12,824 nt of DNA from DAOTUB01 sp034437455 (GTDB lineage: Bacteria > Chloroflexota > Anaerolineae > B4-G1): NCBI GenBank assembly GCA_034437455.1, contig DAOTUB010000082.1, positions 1 through 12,824 of the forward strand, written 5' to 3'. The notes under the pieces were generated by a model. That model saw only the letters and a program-made list of their open reading frames with translations. It did no database searches and was not told the origin of the DNA. Shown here piece by piece: positions 5,716 to 12,824 of this stretch (positions are counted from its first letter, which is position 1; each line of letters begins with the position of its first letter). A program made the position numbers and the translations under genes.

Positions 5716-7175
5716 CCGATTTCAATGTCAAGACTCCATCACTGCTGGAGCCGGAGGCACGTGGAGGAGACACCGCTGAAGGCGGATTCTCATTCCAAGA
5801 ACAAGTTGTGCTCTCTCGGATTCCCATGTGGCTCGCTCAAGACGGCTTTTCGGCTATGACTCGTGAGTCAATTGGCGACACTGAGGCCAAATTCTTTGTC
5901 CCTGGACGTGGTTTCATTTTGGAACTCGTGGAAGCAAAAAACCACTCACTTGCACCTTCCGAGTTTTGGAATGAGATCAAGCGATTTCAAGAGATAGATG
6001 CCGGAAGCCCAGGAACCTACCGTTGGTTTATCCTCGCCTCGATAGGACTCTCCCAGGACCTCAAGCCCTTGATTAATGGCCTGCGACGCGTAAGAGATCC
6101 TTACAGTTTTTATCAGGATGGTTCTGCCATAAAGAACAACTCGTTTGAGGACTATGTCCAAGTCGTCAAGAAATCCGGTCATACAGAGCAGGAGGCCCTC
6201 TTTCTATTCGAGAAAGTTTTGATGGAGCTGGACTGGAGCATTGCGCAATCCCACGGTGAAGCGTTATTCAGACAATCGCTGGTCGATCACTTGCCAGAGT
6301 ATCAGGATCTGCCAAGCAGGATTATAGGGGACATCTACACTAACCTGGGCACGTTCGTCCGAGATCACAAGAACCAACCTATAACCCGAACAGAACTAGA
6401 AACAAAACTGCAGGAGAAATTGCTCCCCGATCAGCTTCCTCATCTCCGTCCAGTGTCAATCTTTACCTCGACACAAGATGAAAATGACTACCAGATTCCT
6501 GGTCTACGCTTTGCCTGGGTGCCATTCTTTGGTGGTGAGACTCGTTCGTTTCCCCCAGTCGAGAGATGGAATCAACAATTGCTCGGCGAGTTGGAAGAAA
6601 CTCGTGCCTGGATCGTAAGTTATCGAGACACCAGGCGAATCAGACTCACGGGAAACCGGCGCCTATCAGCATCGTTAGCAATCGGCTCAGTTTTTTCAGC
6701 CGTTGCAGGTTTTTCAATAGAGATGGATTACCGTGGACAATCGTGGGCAACAGATACTCACCCTTCTTCTGACACGCCCAGATATCCTTTAATCTATACG
6801 ATTATTGGAGATATAGGAGAACGTCTCGCGGTTAGCGTGGGTATCCTTCGGGATATCGCCTCTGAGGTAAAAGACTATTTGAGACGGCACGGGTTGGCAG
6901 ATATGCCAATACTTCACGTAAAGGGAGAGCAAGCCATCACCTCACCGCAGCAAGCCAATATTGCCGTCAGAGCTATTAAGGATTCGATTTCTGAGGCTCT
7001 GATCCGCACTGGGAGCAAGCAAATAGACCTCTTTTTTGCCGGGCCAGCCTTCCTCGCTCTCTTTTTGGGACATCGCTTGAATGCTACAACTTCAATTCAA
7101 TGCTACGAGTGGGTTTCAACGGGCTGTTACGTCCCGACTTGTCGATTGTTCTCGAAAACCATTGATCCGGAATAG
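5712..7175 (+). CDS. cap4: Cap4-like CBASS effector: nuclease plus SAVED domain
   Basis: This is a 487-aa two-domain effector. Residues about 20-110 look like a PD-(D/E)xK nuclease of the DUF4297/Cap4 type: FSFQEQVVLS helix, then TEAKFFV (E58), then strand FILELVEAKNH with E74-x-K76, then SEFWNEIKRF. Residues about 290-475 match a SAVED domain, the CARF-derived sensor of cyclic oligonucleotides, with RRLSASLAIGSVFSAVAGF (326-344), HVKGEQ and a late DLFFAGPAFLALFLGHRLN strand-helix segment. Cap4 proteins are known to degrade double-stranded DNA without strong specificity once the ligand bridges SAVED domains, killing the infected cell. The gene overlaps cap3 by four bases, which fixes ATG 5712. 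The middle helical region (110-280) I do not recognise. Variant residues relative to classical Cap4 cannot be judged without alignment. Confidence 0.85.
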   Translation: MTDFNVKTPSLLEPEARGGDTAEGGFSFQEQVVLSRIPMWLAQDGFSAMTRESIGDTEAKFFVPGRGFILELVEAKNHSLAPSEFWNEIKRFQEIDAGSPGTYRWFILASIGLSQDLKPLINGLRRVRDPYSFYQDGSAIKNNSFEDYVQVVKKSGHTEQEALFLFEKVLMELDWSIAQSHGEALFRQSLVDHLPEYQDLPSRIIGDIYTNLGTFVRDHKNQPITRTELETKLQEKLLPDQLPHLRPVSIFTSTQDENDYQIPGLRFAWVPFFGGETRSFPPVERWNQQLLGELEETRAWIVSYRDTRRIRLTGNRRLSASLAIGSVFSAVAGFSIEMDYRGQSWATDTHPSSDTPRYPLIYTIIGDIGERLAVSVGILRDIASEVKDYLRRHGLADMPILHVKGEQAITSPQQANIAVRAIKDSISEALIRTGSKQIDLFFAGPAFLALFLGHRLNATTSIQCYEWVSTGCYVPTCRLFSKTIDPE

Positions 7176-7248
7176 GCTCATGACTAACTCCGGTAAACTT
7201 GATTTGGAGTACGCAGACGCCACGCATAACAATCATTAGAGCCAAAGG

Positions 7249-7257
7249 GGGAGGTGA
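7249..7257 (+). promoter_or_regulatory. Strong Shine-Dalgarno site of the STAND gene
   Basis: GGGAGGTGA is almost fully complementary to the 16S 3' end. It is three bases from ATG 7258 and nine from in-frame ATG 7264; the spacing favours 7264. The 82-base gap after cap4 contains no clear promoter or terminator, so this site may let the gene be translated independently within the same transcript. Confidence 0.65.
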
Positions 7258-7263
7258 ATGACT

Positions 7264-10200
7264 ATGGCACCACTTATTGATCAACTGGACAAGTATATCT
7301 TCTCCGGTGTTCCTAGCAACGCAGCTTGGGACCTGATCAAGATAGCTTGGGAGAAGGCTAACCAACGTGGCTGGGAAGACCTCTACCTAGATGCTTTTGG
7401 AGCAGCTTTAGCAGATGCACGCCCACACCTGGTAAAGTACGCTGACGGCGAAATATCGCTCGATCGGGAGACCCTGTACCGTGTACTGCATCAGGATTTG
7501 GGTGCGGCTGTCTCAGCAATGCCGCTGAGTGCACTCACTGATGAGCAGTTTACCAGAGTGCTGGCAGGCGCGCTAGCTGATCGTCAAGCTCTACTCATCG
7601 GTGGGCACAACTTGAGTCAAGACGATTATGCCCAGTTGGTCGGCAACTTGGTACGTCAGGCAGCGGTGATATTCAGGACATCAATGACGCAGAACACGGC
7701 TGCTTTTCAGCAGGCGATGCTAGGCGAGGCGCTGGCCAACCAGGCATTAGTGCGTGATGCGCAGGCTTACTTGGCCGATAAGTTTGGACTGATTCTGGGT
7801 GAACTGGAGGATATTGGAAGAAAGCTAGATTTTGTAGTTGAAGCGACCTCACCTGCCAAGAGTCTACTCACCATAGAGGAATTTGCTGCTAGAGCCGAGT
7901 GTTCAGCCCTCGTCAGTCACCCAGAAGTAATAGTGGGACGAGAGCAACTACTCGATGAGATATCAGCACAATTGGCGGGACTATTCCGCATCATTATCCT
8001 GCACGGTCCCGGTGGAGCTGGTAAAACTCGATTGTTGCTAGCCCTGCCAGGAATTGTTCCGGAAGGCGTCCAACTCTGGTACGCCCGCACAGGGGCCGAG
8101 TCCATCGAACGCGATCTCGCTGCCTTGGATCAAAACCAGCAACACGTCATCGTCATAGACGACGCACACCGCTTTGACCCCCTACCCCAATTATGTGAAG
8201 TGTTGGTTAACCCTGATTTTGCTGGCAAGGTCAAGATCGTCCTGTCCACACGCAGTGTATTCAGTGCATCTGTTGGCTTCTACTTCTCGCAAATACCCGG
8301 CGACCAGATCACTGAAGTCGAGGTGGGTTTTCTCACAAACGCCGATATAGATTACCTACTGCAAAATCCACCTTGGAATATCGACGATCAAGGCGTACGC
8401 CAGGCGCTTATCGTTGTGGCCGAAGGTAACCCGTTGATCGCCCAGATTGGGGCTGGGCTGGTCCAAAGAGGCACTAAAGTGACTGGCCTTACCCGCGATC
8501 AAGTTCTTACCCGTTATTTCGACGATTTGATTCACGATCTAGCTGAGGCTGGCTATGATGAGCACTATGTTGCCTATCTTGAGGTGCTGGCTGGGCTGGG
8601 CACCCTTGATCTGAGCAATGAGATACTGCGGCAACGCGTCCAGCAGGTTATTGGCATCTCACAGGTCGAGGAAGAGCGCATCGTCGCCCGTCTGGAGGGG
8701 GCGAGCCTGATCGAGCGTTACTGGAAGACGATCAAGATCGCTTCTGAGGTACTGGCCGACCATATTCTATTCAGCCACTTCTTTGACCCCAGGACAAGAC
8801 GGGCAGATTACCAGAAACAGATCATCGAACCTTTCCTAAATCTGAAACCAAAACAGATTCTGACCAACCTCGCTGAAGCTGAAGTTAAGGGTGAGTCACT
8901 AGAAGCTGGCCTGCTGTTGGGTCACAAACTGGACGAACTTTACCGATTGGTTGACAGCGGAAGTAACAGCACTCGTTTGCTGGTGCTCGATTGGCTGGAA
9001 AAAGTCGCCTACTTGCGCCCCGATGAGACCCTATTCATAGTCTCTCGGATTGTGGATGGGCCAGAGCAGCCTCCTGAGACCTATCAGGACCGCTGGTGGA
9101 GTTCCTACAACCTCACCCACGAGATGGTTCTAAACAAAGCCGTTGACATCGTAAGCCGCACCATCTATCGAGGCGCTTGGCATAATGTCGTGGCCTATCT
9201 ACACAAACTTGCTCGATATCGACCCGAGGCTGCCGAATACGAGCGGGTTCGAGAAAAGGCTCGTAATGCGCTGGTTGACATCGCTGAATTCAAGCGCCGC
9301 AAGCCCTATGCCGTGCAGCTAACCTTGCTCCAACTAATCCCTGACTGGCTAGCATGGGATTTTACTGGCAGTCTGGACTTAGTGTTCGCATTGGTCAAAC
9401 CTATGCTCAGTATGCAACTTCACGGTGCCGAACCTGATCCGACAAAGCCTTATACGGTCGTCGTTCAACATGGGGTGCTTAATCCCAGCGAATCACTGCG
9501 GCAAATTCGGGAGCGAACTCTGGAGATTCTCTATGATGCTTATCGGCAGGCTACTACTATTTCTCAGCGACTAAGGATCGTTCAGATCTTAGAGGGTGCT
9601 GCACCTCATTTCCTACCCGATATGCCAGTTCCTGATGAAACACGTGCCTGGTTGCAACCTGACTGTGCGAATACGACTCACTTTTTCTTCGAGACCGTAG
9701 TTCCTACTGCAGAATTGCCCGCTCTGGATGCCGTATCGCGGTGGCTGTGGCGGGCCAGCCGTTGGGGGAGTTGCCAAGCTGAGGAGCTTGATCGTTTGAG
9801 AGCACAACTTCAAACGCATAATCTCTATCAACTTTATCGTGTGTTGGTTGGGAGTTACAGGTGGGATGAAGCAGATGAAAGGCTGGATTTGCACAAAAGT
9901 GGGCAGAGGCGACGAGAAGCGATTGATGATTTCCTAGAGGGCCTTTCCGAAGAGACGCTTGGTCAAACCATACATGACCTGGATACTATTGTTGGTCAAG
10001 CACGTGATGCAAACAAAGCTCTTAGTGCTTGGTTCAACTATCTACTCGTGAATCTAGGAGAACGATACCCTGACTTGGCACGCCGAGTTGTAGATCGTTC
10101 TCTGGCCTCAGGACTAGCACTCAAACACCAACTTGGTGCTATTATTGCTGGGTTGCGGCGTAGCGCTCACGGTGTAGCCGCGACCTATATTGAGGCCTGG

Positions 10201-11202
10201 GTTGTTGGAGATGATCCAGTTCTCTGGCTTGAGATTGCACGCAGTTATCGTCTTGTGAATTGGAGTCAACTGCAAGCCCAAGAGTGGGATATTCTGCGCC
10301 AACTGGTGACTTACGACTCTTTATCGGTTGATCGCGAAATCCTATGGTTGATCCCACAATTCACCTCATACAATCCAGATTTGACTAGAGACATACTGAT
10401 GGATTTGGCTGTTCGGGGAGGTGAAGAAATTCTACACATCGTAGCTGAGGTGTTGTCTTGGTCCGACCCATCACAAGAAGGCTACGTGGTTGAGTTCGTG
10501 GACCCACAAGATTATCTAGACATCGTCCAGAACTTTGAGCGACTTCCTTCACTCGACTTCCACGTCGAGCGATGCCTGGATAGACTGGGTAAGATTGAGC
10601 CAATGCAGGTGATTGACCTCATCGAGCGACGTATCACTGCAGTCCAAGAAGGTTGGGCGGAAAGTAGTCGCTATGATGCCGTCCCTTTCCAATTCTCTCG
10701 TGCAACGGATAGTATTCGATCCAGTCCTCAATACCTCGACGTGTTGCGTCGAGTGCGGGACTGGATGTTGCGTGATGGTTCCTGGTTTCTCATTGAGACT
10801 CCTCGCGTATTAAAGGAGATTTCCGGCGGGCTAGGTGCCTCGCTCTATGGTGTGCTGATGGAGTGGGTCAAGTCAGGGGATACCCAAAAGTTGTACGCAG
10901 TGGCTGGTATTCTGCAGGAGTTCAACTCTGGTCAGTCCTTTTACGACTTGTGTCGTGAGATCATTTGCCGCGCCGACGACGAAGCCGTGCTTCGCTCGAT
11001 TGCTGCCGCAATCGGCAGCACACCAAGCGTTATTGGAGGGCCAATGTCCAACTTTTCCAAGCGTCGCTCTGAAGAAATCTCTCCTTGGCTAGAAGATGAT
11101 GACTTGCGCGTGCGGAGTTTCGGGCGTCGGATGCAGCAATCCCTACAAGAAAGGATTGAACGTGAGCAAGCTGAAGAAGAGTTCGAACGGCGCAACTGGT
11201 AG
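7264..11202 (+). CDS. Large STAND-type P-loop NTPase, probable defence protein
   Basis: This 1312-aa protein has three visible parts. Residues 1-200 are all-helical and unfamiliar to me; this is where STAND proteins often carry an effector or effector-associated domain. Residues about 220-450 form the NTPase: VGREQLLDEI, Walker A GPGGAGKT (248-255), Walker B HVIVIDDAH with D299/D300, and an LSTRS motif (327-331) like STAND sensor regions, then a helical lid with EGNPLIAQIGAGL. Residues about 450-1310 are a long helical array rich in Leu, Trp and Arg, without a regular TPR or HEAT period that I can see. It probably acts as the sensor, as in Avs-like STAND systems. It lies 82 bases after cap4 on the same strand and has the same base composition. 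It could be a further CBASS-linked component or an independent defence gene. ATG 7258 is the alternative start. Confidence 0.75.
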   Translation: MAPLIDQLDKYIFSGVPSNAAWDLIKIAWEKANQRGWEDLYLDAFGAALADARPHLVKYADGEISLDRETLYRVLHQDLGAAVSAMPLSALTDEQFTRVLAGALADRQALLIGGHNLSQDDYAQLVGNLVRQAAVIFRTSMTQNTAAFQQAMLGEALANQALVRDAQAYLADKFGLILGELEDIGRKLDFVVEATSPAKSLLTIEEFAARAECSALVSHPEVIVGREQLLDEISAQLAGLFRIIILHGPGGAGKTRLLLALPGIVPEGVQLWYARTGAESIERDLAALDQNQQHVIVIDDAHRFDPLPQLCEVLVNPDFAGKVKIVLSTRSVFSASVGFYFSQIPGDQITEVEVGFLTNADIDYLLQNPPWNIDDQGVRQALIVVAEGNPLIAQIGAGLVQRGTKVTGLTRDQVLTRYFDDLIHDLAEAGYDEHYVAYLEVLAGLGTLDLSNEILRQRVQQVIGISQVEEERIVARLEGASLIERYWKTIKIASEVLADHILFSHFFDPRTRRADYQKQIIEPFLNLKPKQILTNLAEAEVKGESLEAGLLLGHKLDELYRLVDSGSNSTRLLVLDWLEKVAYLRPDETLFIVSRIVDGPEQPPETYQDRWWSSYNLTHEMVLNKAVDIVSRTIYRGAWHNVVAYLHKLARYRPEAAEYERVREKARNALVDIAEFKRRKPYAVQLTLLQLIPDWLAWDFTGSLDLVFALVKPMLSMQLHGAEPDPTKPYTVVVQHGVLNPSESLRQIRERTLEILYDAYRQATTISQRLRIVQILEGAAPHFLPDMPVPDETRAWLQPDCANTTHFFFETVVPTAELPALDAVSRWLWRASRWGSCQAEELDRLRAQLQTHNLYQLYRVLVGSYRWDEADERLDLHKSGQRRREAIDDFLEGLSEETLGQTIHDLDTIVGQARDANKALSAWFNYLLVNLGERYPDLARRVVDRSLASGLALKHQLGAIIAGLRRSAHGVAATYIEAWVVGDDPVLWLEIARSYRLVNWSQLQAQEWDILRQLVTYDSLSVDREILWLIPQFTSYNPDLTRDILMDLAVRGGEEILHIVAEVLSWSDPSQEGYVVEFVDPQDYLDIVQNFERLPSLDFHVERCLDRLGKIEPMQVIDLIERRITAVQEGWAESSRYDAVPFQFSRATDSIRSSPQYLDVLRRVRDWMLRDGSWFLIETPRVLKEISGGLGASLYGVLMEWVKSGDTQKLYAVAGILQEFNSGQSFYDLCREIICRADDEAVLRSIAAAIGSTPSVIGGPMSNFSKRRSEEISPWLEDDDLRVRSFGRRMQQSLQERIEREQAEEEFERRNW

Positions 11203-11272
11203 TTCGTATTTGCTGACTGTGGCGCTAACTGTTACCACTTGCTCTCTGCACTGGCTTCTTTTTAATTCTCTG

Positions 11273-11456
11273 ACAGCCTATCTCTCCTCGATGCGAGATG
11301 TATGGCACAAACTGGCCGGATTATACTATGAGCAGGAAACCTGGCCCCAAGCGCGGGTCGCGATTGAGGAGGCGTGGCAGGTCGCGCAAGGTTTCGCCAG
11401 TGAATCATTGGCAAGCCCAGGTACTGTGGCTGCTGGGAGAAATTGCCCTGGAGTGA
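11273..11456 (+). pseudogene. Frameshifted TPR-protein C-terminus
   Basis: One frame reads YLSSMRDVWHKLAGL and then WPQARVAIEEAWQVAQG, a typical TPR helix pair. Near 11390-11405 that frame loses sense, while the +1 frame reads NHWQAQVLWLLGEIALE followed by stop TGA (11454-11456), the usual second TPR helix pair and protein end. So one base change breaks the gene, and its upstream part is absent. The stop lies six bases before the HEAT gene start, typical of an operon, so both probably belonged to the older locus. It could be the tail of a STAND-TPR protein whose head is the EAD gene at the left of the window. The 11203-11272 gap shows no convincing terminator. Confidence 0.5.
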
Positions 11457-11462
11457 GGCGGT

Positions 11463-12284
11463 TTGGAAACACAGCCCCCCGCCAAGCCACTGCAAAATAC
11501 CACCTCATCTACTGCAGTGCAAAGTTTCACGTCACACCACCCGTCTCAGAATTGGCAGGTGCTCTCTCGCGCAGCCCAGGCGTTGGGTCAGTCCAATGAC
11601 CCGCGCGCGTTCGACGCCTTGATCGCGGCGTTTGATGACGCGCATTGGGGGGTGCGCCGTGAGATTCCAGCCGCGTTGGCGCGGCTTGATGGTGCGCGCG
11701 CTGTTGAGCACCTGATCGGAATGCTCAAGGACGACGACGCGCAGGTGAGACAGAAAGCGGTGATCGCCCTGGGTCTGGGGGACGGTGCTCCCGAAGCTGT
11801 CTCTGCTTTGGCGAAAGCCAGAGCGGATGAGCACTGGCTGGTACGCAGCACAGCCACCGAGGCCCTAGACGGGCTGTTGGGCAAACTGAGTGTAGACGAG
11901 CTAATCCAAGCACTGACCGAAACCAGCGATGACCCAAATATGCGCTGGAAGGTGGCGCGGGCGTTTTCCGAGAGTGGCGCCCAAGCTGTGCCGGCGTTGG
12001 CCCAATCTCTCGGCGCGGAGAATTGGGAGGTGCGGCTAGGTGTGACACTGGCACTAGGCCATATCGGCGGCCCGGAAGTCGTAGGCACGCTGATCCAGGC
12101 ACTCACAGATGAGCATTGGGAAGTCCGCCGCGAGGCCGCTGCGAACTTGGGTGTCCTCGGTTGCATCAGTCAGGACGCCATAGACGCACTGATGGAAGCG
12201 GCGGAAAACGACGATGACTGGGCCGTGCGCGATGCGGCAAGGGGCACGCTCCATCTCATCACCAGCGGCGTAAGCGAGCACTGA
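11463..12284 (+). CDS. HEAT-repeat protein (PBS-lyase HEAT-like)
   Basis: This 273-aa protein consists, after about 35 low-complexity residues, of about seven HEAT-like repeats of roughly 31 residues. Each has the pattern DxHWxVRREAAxALGxLG (for example DAHWGVRREIPAALARL, DEHWLVRSTATEAL, DEHWEVRREAAANLGVLG), as in phycobilisome-lyase-type repeats. Such proteins are binding scaffolds; no catalytic domain is present and no partner can be named. TTG 11463 is chosen because GAGTGAGGCGG upstream gives a ribosome site and the preceding TPR frame ends six bases before it; no ATG exists ahead of the repeats. GC is clearly higher than in the CBASS block, so it belongs to the flank. A strong terminator follows. 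Confidence 0.75.
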   Translation: METQPPAKPLQNTTSSTAVQSFTSHHPSQNWQVLSRAAQALGQSNDPRAFDALIAAFDDAHWGVRREIPAALARLDGARAVEHLIGMLKDDDAQVRQKAVIALGLGDGAPEAVSALAKARADEHWLVRSTATEALDGLLGKLSVDELIQALTETSDDPNMRWKVARAFSESGAQAVPALAQSLGAENWEVRLGVTLALGHIGGPEVVGTLIQALTDEHWEVRREAAANLGVLGCISQDAIDALMEAAENDDDWAVRDAARGTLHLITSGVSEH

Positions 12285-12318
12285 GGGAAACACTCAAAAT
12301 CCGGTCATAGAGGATCAC

Positions 12319-12352
12319 AAAGGCCCTGGACGCGATGCCAGGGCCTTTTTTT
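12319..12352 (+). terminator. Strong rho-independent terminator
   Basis: AGGCCCTGG (12321-12329) pairs perfectly with CCAGGGCCT (12338-12346) around an eight-base loop, extended by A/T pairs, and ends in seven Ts (12346-12352). It lies 35 bases after the HEAT gene stop and ends that transcript. The flanking A bases are few, so minus-strand activity would be weak. Confidence 0.92.
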
Positions 12353-12356
12353 ACTC

Positions 12357-12464
12357 GGCGCCCAGGGCCAGGCAGCGGTGCCGGTGTTGGCACAGCTACT
12401 CGCCAGTGATTCACAAAAGCCGGGCCAAAGCCAAAACCAAGCACGTCGCTCTTGTTCTCTGTAA
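12357..12464 (+). pseudogene. HEAT-repeat fragment beyond the terminator
   Basis: Without any start codon, this frame reads GAQGQAAVPVLAQLLASDS, closely resembling GAQAVPALAQSLGAENW in the HEAT gene upstream, then drifts into unrelated sequence and stops at TAA 12462-12464. It is most likely a leftover of a longer or duplicated HEAT gene cut off when the present stop and terminator arose. The matching stretch is only about 19 codons, so chance similarity in GC-rich sequence cannot be fully excluded. Confidence 0.45.
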
Positions 12465-12643
12465 AGCCCCTGTTATCCGTTCGTTGTCCGCTTCGCTTCT
12501 CTGTCCTTCTTGCTATCATCTGTTCCTCTCATCATCATGTCGCGTTTGTTTCGTTTTACTCTGAAATTCGACCACTTTTCTATCCAATGTTTCGTTTGTT
12601 TCGTTTGCCTCTTTTCCACCCCACATCCTCAACCCCTTTTCCC
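12465..12643. other. Pyrimidine-rich spacer without genes
   Basis: The plus strand is strongly C/T-rich with few purines, and apart from a duplicated motif I see no gene, RNA hairpin or terminator. A 77-codon open frame across it (12452-12685) is low-complexity, lacks a ribosome site and is not counted as a gene. Such a strand bias can arise from an untranslated leader or repeat decay. Confidence 0.5.
12543..12606 (+). repeat. 14-bp direct repeat, 50-bp period
   Basis: CGTTTGTTTCGTTT occurs at 12543-12556 and again at 12593-12606, exactly 50 bp apart, with similar bases around both copies. It lies just upstream of the last gene. It could be a pair of regulator sites or simply low-complexity sequence. 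Confidence 0.55.
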
Positions 12644-12649
12644 TATAAT
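12644..12649 (+). promoter_or_regulatory. Putative -10 element (TATAAT)
   Basis: An exact TATAAT lies 48 bases before ATG 12697 at the end of the pyrimidine-rich spacer. No TTGACA-like box is present 16-18 bases upstream, so if it is a promoter it would need an activator or rely on the -10 box alone. Confidence 0.4.
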
Positions 12650-12696
12650 AAAGACACATTGATCAAAAAAACAACCCAGACCTGAAGGAGCAACCA

Positions 12697-12824
12697 ATGT
12701 ACCAACAAGCCGATGAACTAGCCACAATCATTCAATTCATTGCTATCGCTATCGTCGCTCTCATTCTCTACCTGGCTATCTCTACTCTGGTCGGCAGCAT
12801 CTCTCAAACCCTCTCCCAAATCCA
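12697..12824 (+). CDS. Small membrane protein, N-terminal part only
   Basis: The frame is open to the window edge and gives 42 residues: a polar start (MYQQADELA) followed by a single hydrophobic stretch, TIIQFIAIAIVALILYLAI, about 20 residues long, and then a Ser/Thr/Gln-rich part. This indicates one transmembrane helix or an uncleaved signal anchor. AAGGAG (12685-12690) six bases before ATG makes the start convincing. It has its own possible -10 element and lies after a terminator, so it is an independent unit. I do not recognise the family. Confidence 0.7.
   Translation, partial: MYQQADELATIIQFIAIAIVALILYLAISTLVGSISQTLSQI

Larger units (their letters stand above)
754..11272. other. Putative defence island inserted between STAND-gene ends
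   Basis: This block holds the regulator pair, the CBASS operon and the large STAND NTPase. Sampled lines are near 50% GC inside (for example 2761-2820) but 62% (301-360) and 72% (11641-11700) in the flanks. The left flank ends as an EAD-STAND N-terminus and the right flank begins as a TPR C-terminus, the usual two ends of one type of protein. No integrase, transposase, tRNA or terminal repeat is visible, so the boundaries are approximate and the mechanism is unknown. Insertion is an inference from composition and broken flanks. Confidence 0.4.

Noticed and set aside
7187..7210. ACTCC/GGAGT inverted repeat in the cap4-STAND gap as a terminator
   Set aside because: It has a five-base stem, a 14-base loop and no T-tract.
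7180..7239. A 19-codon open frame (MTNSGKLDLEY...) in the cap4-STAND gap
   Set aside because: It has an ATG and a stop but no convincing ribosome site and no recognisable sequence; at this length chance is likely.
754..11272. Integrase, transposase, tRNA, CRISPR array or terminal repeats marking island ends
   Set aside because: I looked at both boundaries and the gaps and found no such element or convincing repeated ends.
11588..12166. 192-codon minus-strand frame opposite the HEAT gene
   Set aside because: It is Ser/Arg-rich with repeats that mirror the HEAT repeats, a typical antisense shadow of GC-rich repeat DNA.
12452..12685. 77-codon plus-strand frame in the pyrimidine-rich spacer
   Set aside because: Its Phe/Ser/Leu/Pro-rich content follows from C/T bias, it has no ribosome site, and it runs through the putative -10 element.

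Overview
The window looks like an accessory stretch of a bacterial chromosome, probably Chloroflexota (Anaerolineae/Caldilineae-like). That assignment is an inference from the combination of an effector-associated domain (EAD) of the STAND type, TPR and HEAT remnants, large STAND NTPases and medium-to-high GC; no rRNA or marker gene is present to confirm it. All convincing genes lie on the + strand.

Layout. Positions 1-192 hold two stem-loop terminators and a short leader. Positions 193-753 encode a 186-aa protein with an EAD and the usual EAD-STAND linker, ending where the NTPase would be expected. A block of lower GC (about 50% in a sampled line, against 62-72% in sampled lines of both flanks) then runs from about 754 to about 11270. 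It carries a defence island: a STAS-like/GHKL-ATPase protein, a STAS-like (DUF4325-type) protein fused to a winged helix, a complete type II CBASS operon (CD-NTase, Cap2 E2-E1, Cap3 JAB peptidase, Cap4-like nuclease-SAVED effector), and a 1312-aa STAND-type P-loop NTPase. After it come a frameshifted TPR C-terminus, a HEAT-repeat gene with a strong terminator, a HEAT fragment, a pyrimidine-rich spacer and the start of a small membrane protein.

How the genes may work together. The cyclase would make a cyclic oligonucleotide on phage infection, Cap2 would prime the cyclase by conjugating its C-terminus, Cap3 would reverse that, and the SAVED domain of the Cap4-like protein would sense the nucleotide and release DNA cleavage. 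The distinctive part is the control in front of it. A sigma70 promoter matching consensus exactly (TTGACA, 17 bp, TATAAT) sits on the stop codon of the ATPase gene, directly followed by a 21-bp near-perfect palindrome, just upstream of the STAS-winged-helix gene. The pair resembles a SpoIIAB/SpoIIAA-like kinase and STAS switch in which the STAS protein carries its own DNA-binding domain; this role is inferred.

The EAD gene (N-terminus of a STAND protein) on one side and the TPR end, closely spaced to a HEAT gene, on the other suggest that the island replaced or split the middle of an older EAD-STAND-TPR gene.
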